Assembly: GCA_947525005.1 (NCBI GenBank)
Contig: CANNUY010000001.1
Span: 62,001 to 126,000, forward strand
DNA: 64,000 nucleotides
Reading direction: 5' to 3'
Source of the DNA: an uncultured Candidatus Melainabacteria bacterium
GTDB taxonomy: Bacteria > Cyanobacteriota > Vampirovibrionia > Gastranaerophilales > Gastranaerophilaceae
Each line of letters opens with the position of its first letter. Positions within the stretch are counted from its first letter, which is position 1. Below, piece after piece: positions 8,059-17,168 of this stretch. The translations under genes were made by a program, and so were the position numbers. The notes beneath the pieces are model-generated. The model was not told the DNA's origin and ran no database searches. It worked only from the letters and a program-made list of their open reading frames with translations.

Positions 8059-8282
8059 TGTTAAGTTTTATATGGGCTATCCAAGTTATTTCTGCTGTAT
8101 TGCTAATTGGTTTAATTTTAATTCACTCACCTAAAGGTGATGGACTTGCAGGTATTGGTGGCTCTGCTCAAATGTTTACATCTCAAAAAGGTGCTGAAAA
8201 AAACTTGAATAAATTAACAACAATCGTAGCTATTGTGTTTGTAGTTTGCGTATTCTTGTTAGGATTTGGTATCGTTAAATAA
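8058..8282 (+). CDS. secG: Preprotein translocase subunit SecG
   Basis: This encodes 74 residues with two transmembrane helices (about 4-22 and 53-71), joined by a loop with HSPKGDGLAGIGGSAQMF that matches the conserved SecG loop. It is an accessory subunit of the SecYEG channel in the inner membrane. AAGGAG lies inside the end of the upstream gene, and start and stop overlap by one base, so translation is coupled to the Nudix regulator. Length is normal for the family. Confidence 0.9.
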   Translation: MLSFIWAIQVISAVLLIGLILIHSPKGDGLAGIGGSAQMFTSQKGAEKNLNKLTTIVAIVFVVCVFLLGFGIVK

Positions 8283-8284
8283 AT

Positions 8285-8986
8285 ATGAATATACTTGTAA
8301 CAGGTTCAACTAGAGGAATTGGCAAAGTTATTGCTGATGAACTCTGTAATATTGGTAATGTTTTTAGGACGGGCAGAAACGAAGAAATCCTCAAAGTTTC
8401 TAAGTGTTCTGATTATTGTGTTTGTGATTTGGCAAATAATGTAGAAAAGCTTGTTGAGTTTATTAAAAAAAATGAAATTGATATATTAATAAATAACGCA
8501 GGTGAATATATTTATGGTGGCATAGAAACAATGACTTCTGAGCAAATAGAAAATATTTGTTCAACAAATCTTATTGCACCTATGAAACTTATATCAGCAA
8601 GTGTTCCTTATATGAAAACTAAAAAATTTGGTAGAATAGTAAATATCGGTTCTATTTCTGGGGTTATGGGCGAAGCTTATGCGAGTCTTTATTCTTCAAC
8701 AAAATCAGGTTTAATAGGTTTAACCAAGGCACTAGCACTTGAACTTGCTGAATACAACATAACTGTTAACACAATTAATCCAGGTTGGGTCGATACAGAA
8801 TTAGGAAATTCGTCTATTGAGGACAGCGAGTTTTCAAAGGAAGAAATTCTTGACACAATCCCTCAAAGACGTTTTGTCGAACCGATTGAGGTTGCAAACC
8901 TTGTAAAATATCTTATCTCAAATGAGGCAAAAGGTATTACGGGACAATCTATCAATCTTTGTGCAGGCTTAAGTGTTGGTATATAA
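8285..8986 (+). CDS. Short-chain dehydrogenase/reductase, FabG-like
   Basis: This is a 233-residue Rossmann-fold oxidoreductase. TGSTRGIG near the N-terminus binds NAD(P), NNAG follows, and the catalytic Ser is in the NIGSISGVMG segment. The Y-x-x-x-K pair is YSSTK, and NPGWVDTE follows. It resembles 3-oxoacyl-ACP reductase FabG, but with no fatty-acid genes nearby the substrate is open. It starts two bases after secG without a clear ribosome site, so it is probably read in the same operon by coupling. Confidence 0.85.
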   Translation: MNILVTGSTRGIGKVIADELCNIGNVFRTGRNEEILKVSKCSDYCVCDLANNVEKLVEFIKKNEIDILINNAGEYIYGGIETMTSEQIENICSTNLIAPMKLISASVPYMKTKKFGRIVNIGSISGVMGEAYASLYSSTKSGLIGLTKALALELAEYNITVNTINPGWVDTELGNSSIEDSEFSKEEILDTIPQRRFVEPIEVANLVKYLISNEAKGITGQSINLCAGLSVGI

Positions 8987-9024
8987 TAGTTTTATAATTT
9001 GAAAGTTTATAGTAGGATAAAATT

Positions 9025-10167
9025 ATGGATAGAAAAGAATTTTTAAATGTTCAACGTATAGTAATAAAATTAGGTACAAATGTTTTAAGAAACGAAAACG
9101 GTGACGTTGCATTATCTAGAATTTATTCTTACATAGAAAGTATTGCAAAGCTTGTTAAATCAGGTAAAGAAGTTGTTCTTGTAACTTCTGGTGCTGTTGG
9201 TTTAGGTAAGAAGAAACTAGGGCTTACAAACACAGATGGAATTGCTCTTAAACAAGCGTGCGCATCTATTGGTCAAGGAAAATTGATGTCTTTATATGAA
9301 GACGGGTTTGATTCTTACGGAATTATTGCAGGTCAAATTCTTTTAACAGAAGATGATTTTTCTCAACGCAAAAAATATTTAAGTCTTAGAACAACTCTTA
9401 ATAGGTTGTTGGAAATGCACGCTGTACCTATCGTGAACCAAAATGACACAGTAACAGTGATTGAGCTTGATGAAACATTAGAACCTGTCCAAATGTGTTT
9501 CACTGATAACGACAAATTGTCTGCACTTATTGCAAGTGAGCTTGATGCAGATTTATTATTAATTTTATCTGATGTTGATGGATTATATGATTCCAATCCA
9601 AAAACAAATCCAAATGCAAAACTTTTAAAAGAGGTTAAAGGTGTAACAAAGGAAATACGAGCACTTGGAACAGACGCTTCTGAGGGTGGACGTGGCGGAA
9701 TGAAAACTAAGCTTGAAGCCGCAAGGCTTGTTACAAGGTTTGGTGGTAAGGTGCTTATTGCAAACGGCAAAATTCCTTATGTGATTGATGAAATATTCAA
9801 TTATAAAGAATATGGAACTGCGTTTATACCTGATGATGAATATTTGGCAGAAAAGAAACGATGGATTGGTTATGCAACAAATATTGTTGGGAAATTAATT
9901 GTTAATAATGGTGCTAAAAACGCTATTTTAACTAAAGAATCAAGTTTGTTACCGATAGGTGTAATCAGCGTTATCAATGATTTTAAACGTGGTGAAGTTG
10001 TTTCTATTAGAGATGAAAATGATGTAGAGTTTGCTCGTGGTATTGCAAACTATAACTCTGACGACTGCAAACGTATTATTGGCAACCATTCAAAAGAAAT
10101 TTTGAAATTATTAGGGTTTAAAAACTATGATGCTCTTATCACAAGAGATTATATAACTATTTTATAA
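9025..10167 (+). CDS. proB: Glutamate 5-kinase
   Basis: This 380-residue protein phosphorylates glutamate to gamma-glutamyl phosphate, the first step of proline synthesis. The amino-acid-kinase domain shows KLGTNVLRNENG, VTSGAVGLGKKKLG, VNQNDTV and a LSDVDGLYDSNP segment. GRGGMKTKLEAA follows, and a PUA domain occupies the last ~100 residues. Feedback inhibition by proline is usual for the family. AGGA precedes the ATG. It lies 21 bp upstream of proA and forms a proBA operon; proC is not in the window. Confidence 0.95.
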   Translation: MDRKEFLNVQRIVIKLGTNVLRNENGDVALSRIYSYIESIAKLVKSGKEVVLVTSGAVGLGKKKLGLTNTDGIALKQACASIGQGKLMSLYEDGFDSYGIIAGQILLTEDDFSQRKKYLSLRTTLNRLLEMHAVPIVNQNDTVTVIELDETLEPVQMCFTDNDKLSALIASELDADLLLILSDVDGLYDSNPKTNPNAKLLKEVKGVTKEIRALGTDASEGGRGGMKTKLEAARLVTRFGGKVLIANGKIPYVIDEIFNYKEYGTAFIPDDEYLAEKKRWIGYATNIVGKLIVNNGAKNAILTKESSLLPIGVISVINDFKRGEVVSIRDENDVEFARGIANYNSDDCKRIIGNHSKEILKLLGFKNYDALITRDYITIL

Positions 10168-10188
10168 AAATATAAAAGGGAATGTTTT

Positions 10189-11448
10189 ATGGATAAAGAT
10201 TTTATAAAGTTAGCACAGAATGCAAAAAAAGCATCTGTAAAAGCTCAAAATTTGTCACCAGAAATTAAGAACAAGGCGCTATTAGAAGTGGCGAATGCTC
10301 TTGATGATGCTGAAAACAGGAAAAAAATATTTGAAGCAAATAAAAAAGATTTAGAGTTTGCAAAAGAACTTGTAGAAAAAGATGAAATTTCTCAATCAAC
10401 TTTTAACAGGCTTAAACTTGATGAAAACAAGATGAGAGATATGATACAAGGGATTAAAGATATCTCAAAACTTGAAGATCCTGTAAACAAAAATCTTTTT
10501 GTAAGAGAGCTTGATAAAGGATTAACTTTATATAAAGTTTCTTGTCCGATTGGTGTTTTAGGTATAATTTTTGAGGCTAGACCTGATGTTATTTCTCAAA
10601 TTTCAGCATTAGCAATAAAATCTTCAAACGCTGTTATTTTAAAAGGTGGAAAAGAATCAAAAAATACTAACACAGTTATATTAGAAGTTATTAATTCTGC
10701 ATTAGATAGGATTAAAGAGTTCCCTGAAAACTTCTTGAACCAAGTTTATACAAGAGATGACGTTGCGAAAATGCTTGAGGCTGATAAATATATTGATTTA
10801 ATTATTCCACGAGGTGGAAACAGACTTGTTAAGTTCATCAAATCAAATACTAAAATTCCTGTATTGGGTCATGCTGACGGGATTTGTCATATTTATGTAG
10901 ATGAAAGTGCTGATTTAGAAAAAGCAAAACGTATTGTTATCGATGCAAAAACACAATATCCAAGTGCTTGTAACACTGTTGAAACTTTGCTAATTAATAA
11001 AGGTTTTAAGTATGCAATTGAGTTGTTAGAGGCAATAAAATCAGCTGGTGTAGAACTTATTAATAACCCAGAAAGCTGGCACAAGGAATATTCTGATTTA
11101 AAATTGGCTTATAAATACGTTGATAGCGTTGATGAAGCTATTGAACATATAAATGAATATGGTTCAGGTCATACAGAATCAATAATTACAGAAAACGAAG
11201 AAAATGCTAAATTATTTATGAATATGGTTGATTCAGCAGGGGTTTATCACAATGTGTCAACTAGGTTTGCTGATGGGTTTAGATATGGATTTGGCGCAGA
11301 AGTTGGTATTTCTACAAACAAAACTCATGCTAGAGGTCCTGTAGGTATTGATGGACTTGTTATTTATAAATACAAACTTGTTGGTGACGGTCATATTGTT
11401 GCAGAATATGTTGATGGCACTAGAACTTTCCACCATAAAGACTTATAA
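10189..11448 (+). CDS. proA: Gamma-glutamyl phosphate reductase
   Basis: This 419-residue aldehyde-dehydrogenase-fold enzyme uses NADPH to reduce gamma-glutamyl phosphate to glutamate semialdehyde, the step after ProB. Landmarks are GVLGIIFEARPDV, LKGGKES, IPRGG, the catalytic-cysteine region YPSACNTVETLLI and the C-terminal AEVGISTNKTHARGPVG. AAGGGA precedes the ATG, and spacing to proB supports one transcript. Length is normal. Confidence 0.96.
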   Translation: MDKDFIKLAQNAKKASVKAQNLSPEIKNKALLEVANALDDAENRKKIFEANKKDLEFAKELVEKDEISQSTFNRLKLDENKMRDMIQGIKDISKLEDPVNKNLFVRELDKGLTLYKVSCPIGVLGIIFEARPDVISQISALAIKSSNAVILKGGKESKNTNTVILEVINSALDRIKEFPENFLNQVYTRDDVAKMLEADKYIDLIIPRGGNRLVKFIKSNTKIPVLGHADGICHIYVDESADLEKAKRIVIDAKTQYPSACNTVETLLINKGFKYAIELLEAIKSAGVELINNPESWHKEYSDLKLAYKYVDSVDEAIEHINEYGSGHTESIITENEENAKLFMNMVDSAGVYHNVSTRFADGFRYGFGAEVGISTNKTHARGPVGIDGLVIYKYKLVGDGHIVAEYVDGTRTFHHKDL

Positions 11449-11472
11449 TAATTATAAAATATTGGAGAATTT

Positions 11473-11739
11473 ATGAAAAAATTTTTATTGATTTGTTTTG
11501 TGTTAGGCGTAACGAACATTAGTTCTATTGGCGCAGTAAGTTTTGGAGTTGAACAAAGAGAAAGTATTTTACCAGAAATCACTCCTCCACCGATGAATTC
11601 TTGTGAAAAACAAGAAAAATTAGAGATTAAAGAGCAAGTTAATCATTATGACAATGTGCCTATTTTTAATCAAAACGGAAACAGAAAAGTAAATATTATT
11701 TTGAAACAACCAAGCGCAAAATTGGGTACACAGCAGTAG
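11473..11739 (+). CDS. Small exported protein, C-terminus altered by a direct repeat
   Basis: This is an 88-residue protein. It has a clear Sec signal (MKKFLLICFVLGVTNISSIG, cleavage near residues 20-22) and then a proline-rich segment. GGAG precedes the ATG, 25 bp after proA, so it may be the last gene of that operon. The final 24 residues are encoded by the 74-bp direct repeat found again at 12197-12270. After the stop the same frame reopens at 11761-11913, ending NGIPNRYKKFKRIF. This suggests the gene was once longer and was interrupted. Function unknown. Confidence 0.55.
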   Translation: MKKFLLICFVLGVTNISSIGAVSFGVEQRESILPEITPPPMNSCEKQEKLEIKEQVNHYDNVPIFNQNGNRKVNIILKQPSAKLGTQQ

Positions 11740-11740
11740 G
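11667..11740 (+). repeat. 74-bp perfect direct repeat, left copy
   Basis: Identical to 12197-12270, with copies offset by 530 bp. It encodes the C-terminal residues of the exported protein and ends in its TAG stop. The segment between the copies holds a fragment of the interrupted frame and the start of a rhuM gene. Confidence 0.9.
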
Positions 11741-11760
11741 ATTGAAGTTGCTAGATTATA

Positions 11761-11913
11761 GTGACAAATAATTATCAATCATTGGGAGTGGTTTACACTA
11801 CTGTTCATGATAATTATAAAACAGAATATAAAATCAATACTATTGAGCAAATAGCAAAAAGTTTTGACAATGGTATTCCTAATAGATATAAAAAATTTAA
11901 AAGGATATTTTAA
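11761..11913 (+). pseudogene. Coding remnant in frame with the upstream exported protein
   Basis: This is about 50 codons, readable as VTNNYQSLGVVYTTVHDNY... and ending KKFKRIF. It is in the same frame as the gene at 11473 but separated from it by several stops over about 20 bp after the repeat. It may be the original tail of that gene or part of an inserted segment. No independent ribosome site is visible. Confidence 0.35.
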
Positions 11914-11972
11914 TCAAATAAAAGTAAATAGGTTGATTATTATATCGTTAAAATCGAGGTAAATGTATAAGA

Positions 11973-12269
11973 ATGAAAAACGAAATACAATTTTTATTAT
12001 ATTCAACACCAGAGGAAAATATTTCTGTAAAAGCTATTATCAAAAATGAAACTTTGTGGTTGACACAAAGGTCAATGGCAGAATTATTCGGTTGGTTTAT
12101 TGATAATATATCATTACACCTTAAAAACATCTACAAAGAGGGTGAATTAAGTGAAGAAACAACTACCGAGAAAATCTCGGTAGTTCAAAAAGAAGGTAAT
12201 CAAAACGGAAACAGAAAAGTAAATATTATTTTGAAACAACCAAGCGCAAAATTGGGTACACAGCAGTAG
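11973..12269 (+). pseudogene. Truncated RhuM-family protein
   Basis: The first ~65 residues are the conserved start of RhuM-family proteins: MKNEIQFLLYSTPEENISV, then ETLWLTQRSMAELFG, then HLKNIYKEGELSEE. This family of about 300+ residues occurs in genomic islands, often with Fic or restriction genes. After VVQKEG the frame runs into the right copy of the 74-bp repeat and stops at 98 residues, so the conserved YNLD-x-I-I-x-V-G-Y-R-V core and everything after it are missing. The helix-turn-helix-like VDR segment is also altered to GWFIDN. It is a remnant, probably non-functional. A perfect palindrome TACCGAGA/TCTCGGTA lies inside it at 12164-12182. Confidence 0.7.
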
Positions 12270-12270
12270 G
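12197..12270 (+). repeat. 74-bp perfect direct repeat, right copy
   Basis: Identical to 11667-11740. Here it fuses in frame to the broken rhuM and supplies its stop codon. Confidence 0.9.
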
Positions 12271-12433
12271 GAAAATTGTTTCAGAGTTTCTTTAATTTAG
12301 TAAGTTGAGTTTTCTACCCAACAAAAATATATTCAGAAGAATTCTGCATGCATTTTAATTTCATACAAATAATTGAACATATAAGTTATAAAATGTGTTA
12401 TACATGTAGTGTATAGTACTATATTTATGACTT

Positions 12434-13258
12434 ATGGCAGATAATTATCAAAACAGAATAGGTAATATGAATTCTGGGTATATCAATACTCAGCCAAATT
12501 CTGCTGTGCAAAATAATCAAAATCAACAATCTAATATAAATCAGCCACAAGAAAATAAGTCAGAGCCGAAAAAAAAAGGAATTAGTATTCCAAGTCAAAC
12601 CCGTTTAAACGCATTGGATTCAACATTACTTGAAAATGAAGCTTATCAAGATATTGACGATGACAACTTTAAGACTGAGTATCGGATTAATGTGCTTGAA
12701 CAAAAAATTAGAACATTGGATAACGATATCCAGAATGCTAAGAGTATCAATGATTTACAAAAGGTTGATGTCTTGACTATGCGTAAACATTCGCTTCAAA
12801 ACGAGTTGAGAAAACTTAATTCTGACTATGAAAGTTCTGATATAACAACAAGGCTCTCTGGCGACATTACTAATATGCTAAACAAAAAACCAACAGGATT
12901 AACAAATATCATAACCAAAGTGAGAGGTTTTATTAGTTCAAAAATTCTTTCTAAGATATCTAAGAGTTTTAATAATAACCAAGACGTAAAATCAGCACTT
13001 TCAAAGTTAAAGACATTGAATAAAAATGTTGACGAATTAATAACTATGCAAACTCCTTATGGTGAAGCAGACGAATGGTATGATAAACTATCTGATTATC
13101 TAAATACAGCAAATGTAATACATTTTCAGATATCAAAAACGGTTGGAACTCCTACATTTTTTGATACCATTAGCTCTATTGATAAACAAAAATTGAATAA
13201 ACCAAAAAAGAACAGTAGTAATTTTAATAATATGTCAAACAAACCACCAATGATATAA
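12434..13258 (+). CDS. Hypothetical Asn/Gln-rich coiled-coil protein
   Basis: This is a 274-residue protein with a low-complexity N-terminus (Asn, Gln and Pro over residues 1-45), then predicted coiled coil from about 80 to 125 (VLEQKIRTLDNDIQNAKS and NELRKLNSDYE). A helical C-terminal half follows, with a Lys/Asn-rich tail. There is no membrane segment, Sec signal or known domain. No ribosome site precedes the ATG; TATAGT at 12412-12417 lies close upstream. It converges on recO with 25 bp between them. Function unknown. Confidence 0.6.
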   Translation: MADNYQNRIGNMNSGYINTQPNSAVQNNQNQQSNINQPQENKSEPKKKGISIPSQTRLNALDSTLLENEAYQDIDDDNFKTEYRINVLEQKIRTLDNDIQNAKSINDLQKVDVLTMRKHSLQNELRKLNSDYESSDITTRLSGDITNMLNKKPTGLTNIITKVRGFISSKILSKISKSFNNNQDVKSALSKLKTLNKNVDELITMQTPYGEADEWYDKLSDYLNTANVIHFQISKTVGTPTFFDTISSIDKQKLNKPKKNSSNFNNMSNKPPMI

Positions 13259-13283
13259 CCAAATAAACCAACTAATTATTAAA

Positions 13284-14051
13284 CTACAAAATACTTGCTA
13301 AAATCTTATCAGACTTAAATTTCTTTGATGAATGTTTTGACAAATAATCTTTCAATAAATTAAAACACACTAAACAAACCTTTTCGGTAGCTTTCTTTTC
13401 ATACTCACTTTCATCTTCAAAATTCGTATTAAGTAAAGAATACAAAAAATCTCTCACTTTATAAGGAATTTCAACAGAATGGTTAGAAACCGTATTACAA
13501 CAAGAACAAAATACTCCACCCTTTTCTACAGAAAAATACATATCCTGTGTAGTTAATTCTTTTCTGCACCCGACACAATAATTCAATTCAGGCATAACCC
13601 CAGTCAGATACATCATCTTTAATTGAAACTTTAAAGCACCCAATAATATTTGAACTTTAGTTTCTGCTCTAGAAATGTTTTCGATAGCTTTGTACAAAAG
13701 TTCATAAACCTCATTAGAACTTGGGTCATTTTCCATTCCATAATTCGCCACAATCTCAGATATATAAGAAGAAATCATAAGTTTAGAAATATCCTCTCTT
13801 ATATCCTTAAAGTTATTGATAGTCTGTGCCTGACAAATAGTGTCCATATTCCTACCACGACTAAGTTGTAAGTTATTAGCCATCAACAAATCAAGCCTTG
13901 AACCCAGCTTACTTTTAGGTCGCTTAATCCCTTTTGCAACACTACGCATAAGACCTTTTTCTTTTGAATACATGACTAAAATTTTATCTGCATCGTTCAA
14001 ATCATACGACTTGAGCGTTATCACGTCAGTTGTATAATGTTTATCCAACAT
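13284..14051 (-). CDS. recO: DNA repair protein RecO
   Basis: This 255-residue recombination mediator loads RecA onto SSB-coated DNA together with RecR. The N-terminal OB fold is visible (TDVITLKSYDLNDADKILVMYSKEKG and VAKGIKRPKSKLG). A central helical part and a zinc motif C-V-G-C ... C-S-C-C follow. The true start is the ATG at 14051 with GGAGGG directly upstream; a TTG-initiated reading four codons longer would put the ribosome site inside the gene. Monocistronic as far as can be seen. Confidence 0.9.
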   Translation of the reverse strand: MLDKHYTTDVITLKSYDLNDADKILVMYSKEKGLMRSVAKGIKRPKSKLGSRLDLLMANNLQLSRGRNMDTICQAQTINNFKDIREDISKLMISSYISEIVANYGMENDPSSNEVYELLYKAIENISRAETKVQILLGALKFQLKMMYLTGVMPELNYCVGCRKELTTQDMYFSVEKGGVFCSCCNTVSNHSVEIPYKVRDFLYSLLNTNFEDESEYEKKATEKVCLVCFNLLKDYLSKHSSKKFKSDKILASIL

Positions 14052-14205
14052 ATCCCTCCACAATTATTCTATAACAGAGTGTCTACTTATGTCAAAAATC
14101 TATTTTTCACTAAAAATAATCCAAATGAATGGTTGAAATCTTTAAAAAAATCATTAGAATAATAATATATAACAACTAGAGAGAATTTATAGGAGATTAC
14201 CCCAA

Positions 14206-14772
14206 ATGTCAAAACTTAGTGGCTCATCACTATTTACAGGCGTTAATGCTGGTGTTGCAAATTCATACGCTATACTTTCAAATTTGTACTCAGACGGCTT
14301 AACACAAAAAAATCTAACAAAATCATTGTCAAATAATTCTGTATTAACGAGCCAATACGGAACGACTTTCGCATCATACTTAAGTCAAAACTTTAGTTCA
14401 CTTGATAAAAACAAAAACGGCACACTATCTGCTGACGAGGTTCAAACACTTATGAACCAACTTTCTACACAAGGCATGACAAGAGCTCAAATCCAATCAC
14501 TTGGTAGCATGAGTGGAATTTCTGCAGAAACTCAAGCAACTATCCTTGACCACTTCAACGATATCGACACAAACCACGATGGTTATGTAAGTAATGCCGA
14601 AGTTCAAGGCTATACACTTCAATCAAAACTAGAAAACCAAAAAACAAAAGACCAAAATAGAATGATTAATCATACATCATTATTCTATGGTGATGAAAAT
14701 GCAAACAACAGTTCTTCATCAAGTCTTTTATCTTATAAATGGTTGCAAGATGATGATGATAATAACTCATAA
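14206..14772 (+). CDS. EF-hand calcium-binding protein
   Basis: This is a 188-residue protein with two EF-hand loops, LDKNKNGTLSADE (about residues 66-78) and IDTNHDGYVSNAE (about 123-135). Both have the D-x-N-x-[N/D]-G-x-[I/L/V]-x-x-x-E pattern and should bind calcium. The N-terminus is Ser/Gly/Ala-rich without a Sec signal. The C-terminal tail is rich in Ser, Asn and Asp. AGGAG precedes the ATG and a strong terminator follows, so it is a single-gene unit. Role unknown; calcium sensing or buffering is plausible. Confidence 0.8.
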   Translation: MSKLSGSSLFTGVNAGVANSYAILSNLYSDGLTQKNLTKSLSNNSVLTSQYGTTFASYLSQNFSSLDKNKNGTLSADEVQTLMNQLSTQGMTRAQIQSLGSMSGISAETQATILDHFNDIDTNHDGYVSNAEVQGYTLQSKLENQKTKDQNRMINHTSLFYGDENANNSSSSSLLSYKWLQDDDDNNS

Positions 14773-14782
14773 TTAAAACACT

Positions 14783-14821
14783 GAAAAGGGGCGAAGCTAG
14801 GAGCTTCGCCCCTTTTCTTTT
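14783..14821 (+). terminator. Strong Rho-independent terminator
   Basis: GAAAAGGGGCGAAGCT pairs with AGCTTCGCCCCTTTTC around a short loop, followed by T residues. It ends the EF-hand gene. Confidence 0.9.
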
Positions 14822-14861
14822 TGTCTAAAATTTTACCCAATAAACTCATCTAAATTGTTTA

Positions 14862-14890
14862 TTGACAAACCTTTTTATGTGCAATAAATT
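14862..14890 (+). promoter_or_regulatory. Sigma-70-type promoter of pncC
   Basis: TTGACA at 14862-14867, a 17-bp spacer, then TAAATT at 14885-14890. The predicted transcription start is about 14897, at most a few bases from the ATG at 14900, so the message would be essentially leaderless. Confidence 0.6.
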
Positions 14891-14899
14891 ATAGATGTT

Positions 14900-15400
14900 A
14901 TGTTTAGAAGAAAGAAAAAAATAGAAGAAGAAATAGCACAAATATTATTCGATAATTCGCTAGTAATTTCCACTGCAGAATCTTGTACAGGTGGACTTTT
15001 AAGCTCTCGCCTAACAGATGTTTCTGGCAGTTCAAGATATACAAAATTGAACTTTGTGACATATTCAAACGAAGTTAAGCACGCACTACTAGGTGTTACA
15101 ACCCAAACCCTTGAAAATTGTGGTGCTGTTAGCCGTGAGTGTGCCGCAGAAATGGCATTGGGATTACATGCCAAAACGCATGCTGATATAGTGGTTTGCA
15201 CAACAGGAATTGCAGGTCCAACTGGTGGAACACCAACCAAACCAGTAGGTCTTATGTATGTTGCAATAAAATCAAACTACAAGGCTATCGTTCAAGAATT
15301 CAGACTTAATCCAAAGCTTAAACGTGAAAAGATGAAATATCAATTCACACAGTGTGCATTGGAAATGTTGAAAGAATTTTTGACAACACCTAATGAATAG
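14900..15400 (+). CDS. pncC: Nicotinamide-nucleotide amidase, CinA C-terminal domain family
   Basis: This is a 166-residue stand-alone CinA C-terminal domain. It deamidates nicotinamide mononucleotide to nicotinate mononucleotide in the pyridine-nucleotide salvage cycle. The conserved STAESCTGGLLSSRLTDVSGSS segment holds the catalytic Ser, and TTGIAGPTGGTPTKPVG is the second signature. Length fits the single-domain form. No Shine-Dalgarno; a good promoter abuts the ATG. The last 11 bp overlap the end of the convergent gene at 15390. Confidence 0.9.
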   Translation: MFRRKKKIEEEIAQILFDNSLVISTAESCTGGLLSSRLTDVSGSSRYTKLNFVTYSNEVKHALLGVTTQTLENCGAVSRECAAEMALGLHAKTHADIVVCTTGIAGPTGGTPTKPVGLMYVAIKSNYKAIVQEFRLNPKLKREKMKYQFTQCALEMLKEFLTTPNE

Positions 15401-16316
15401 AGCCAGCGTTACCCATCGAAACAAACTGTTCTAACACTTGCGGACACTTATTAATAAGGAATTGAGCAAGCTGTTTAGTATCAATTTGTGATGCAACAAT
15501 TGAGAATAAATCATCTGGTAGTTCACGTGTCATTATTTGCAATGACTCAGGATTAAGAGCGACCATTGATTTAACCATGTCTGGTTTTTGCTGTTGGCTG
15601 ACCATATCGATATATGCACCCGTTGAAAAGTTCGACATTACACTAATATCTTCATTTGCCATCTGTAAGATTATTGCTTGTTGAACTTCTGGGTCAAGTG
15701 TTGCCATTGTTTCCTTGAACTGTTTATCAGGTAATGAAGTTAGTTGGTTGAGTACTTTGGAGATGTCGTTTGTGTCAACTGATTGCCCTGTAATTCCCTC
15801 TGTCATTTGGATTAATGACTCAGGATCAAGGTTTCTCAATTGAGCTGTTATAACTTCTTTTTTTAAATCATCACTCATGAAAAATCCTTCAAGTTCATCT
15901 TCGGGCATCATTTGTATGATTTTTTGTAACGGAAACGCTTCTAATGCAACATTTACATTTTCAGCAGGTGATGCGTATTGTAGCATTTCTTGTAACTTAT
16001 CTTGAGTAAAGAAATTCAATCCTACTACCATATCATCAGTATCTAGCATTTGAAGAACTTTTTCTCTTTGTTCTGCTGATAATTGGTTAATAATATTATA
16101 TTTATTACTAGGTTCATTTAATTGAAATGTATTGATGAGTTCATCGGCATTCCCAAAAAGCTTTCGTCCATAATCTTTTGCGAGAGTATTACCACTTTCA
16201 GCTTCAGCTTCAATAACTTCATCAATAGATTTGTCAGCATAACCTTGCCACCTAGATGTCGACAAATTCAACTGTGTCTTCAAATGATAATCATCTGTAT
16301 TAAGCGTTATCGCCAT
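15390..16316 (-). CDS. Helical-repeat protein resembling the MgtE N-domain
   Basis: This is a 308-residue all-helical protein. Repeats of the kind L-S-A-E-Q-R-E-K-V-L-Q-M-L-D and L-D-P-E-S-L-I-Q-M recall the superhelical N-domain of MgtE magnesium channels and related FliG-like folds. No CBS or membrane part follows, so it is not a transporter. It may be a scaffold or adaptor. AGGAG precedes the ATG. It is convergent with pncC with an 11-bp overlap of 3' ends. Family assignment is by resemblance only. Confidence 0.6.
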   Translation of the reverse strand: MAITLNTDDYHLKTQLNLSTSRWQGYADKSIDEVIEAEAESGNTLAKDYGRKLFGNADELINTFQLNEPSNKYNIINQLSAEQREKVLQMLDTDDMVVGLNFFTQDKLQEMLQYASPAENVNVALEAFPLQKIIQMMPEDELEGFFMSDDLKKEVITAQLRNLDPESLIQMTEGITGQSVDTNDISKVLNQLTSLPDKQFKETMATLDPEVQQAIILQMANEDISVMSNFSTGAYIDMVSQQQKPDMVKSMVALNPESLQIMTRELPDDLFSIVASQIDTKQLAQFLINKCPQVLEQFVSMGNAGSIH

Positions 16317-16408
16317 AGCAATCTCCTAGTTATTTTATATATTATATATATACTAAGTCAATATACGCAAGAAAATTGCCATGTTTGTGACATTTTGTAA
16401 AGAAGTTT

Positions 16409-17035
16409 TTATAAAATTTGTGGAATTAATACAGATAAAGTTTCAGCAATTTTTCTATGAGCCTCTGGCTTAAAATGAATACTATCTTCTGAACAAGTTT
16501 TAATTATTCTGTTTATATTAAAATATTCACAATGTTCTGAGTGAGCAAGATCTTTTAATTTTTGAGTAAATTCAATAGTTTTCTTGATTGAGTATTTGTT
16601 AAACATACAACCGAAGTTACTTTGTTGGATATTTTTACCAATAATTGCAGGAGGAAGAAGTAGAATTTCAGTTTTAAAATTCACATCAGAATTTCTAATA
16701 ATATTAACCAAAGTCTTTATCCCAGTCAAAACAGCATCAACAGAGGCATGAAAAATCGTTTGAAAATCGTTCAGACCGAGCATAAATATTACTAAATCTG
16801 TATTTTTATATTTTTTCAAACAGTCTGGCAAATAATCAATACTACAGGTTTTGTAATCTCCAAAATCTTTAAATATAACGGTTCTAGCGTTACAACCTTC
16901 TTCTATAATATTGTATTCATCTTTAAGCAAGTGTTGTAACACCCCTGTCCAGCGAATGTTATCATCATATCTACCACCGTTTTCAGGATTAAAACCATAA
17001 GTATTACTATCTCCAAAACATAAAACATTCTTCAT
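16409..17035 (-). CDS. GDSL/SGNH-type esterase
   Basis: This is a 208-residue SGNH hydrolase. Block I is CFGDSNTYGF (Ser nucleophile in GDS), block III is MLGLNDF and block V is EDSIHFKPEAH with the catalytic Asp and His. LLLPPAI before the last third also fits this class, which includes arylesterases and acyl-CoA thioesterases. No signal peptide, so probably cytoplasmic. No Shine-Dalgarno. Substrate not predictable. Confidence 0.85.
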   Translation of the reverse strand: MKNVLCFGDSNTYGFNPENGGRYDDNIRWTGVLQHLLKDEYNIIEEGCNARTVIFKDFGDYKTCSIDYLPDCLKKYKNTDLVIFMLGLNDFQTIFHASVDAVLTGIKTLVNIIRNSDVNFKTEILLLPPAIIGKNIQQSNFGCMFNKYSIKKTIEFTQKLKDLAHSEHCEYFNINRIIKTCSEDSIHFKPEAHRKIAETLSVLIPQIL

Positions 17036-17168
17036 ATTTTCAGAATAGATAAATCCAATTATTTGAACTATTACCTGATTAGCTAGTTATTTATAAGATA
17101 AGTTATTGAGTTAGAAGTTACTAGGTCATTGCTTGACACGTACAATTGCGAAACATCAACTTTATATG

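Noticed and set aside
12164..12182. Palindrome TACCGAGA/TCTCGGTA as a terminator or operator
   Set aside because: It lies inside the rhuM remnant reading frame, has no T run, and can be explained by the codons there; no supporting context.
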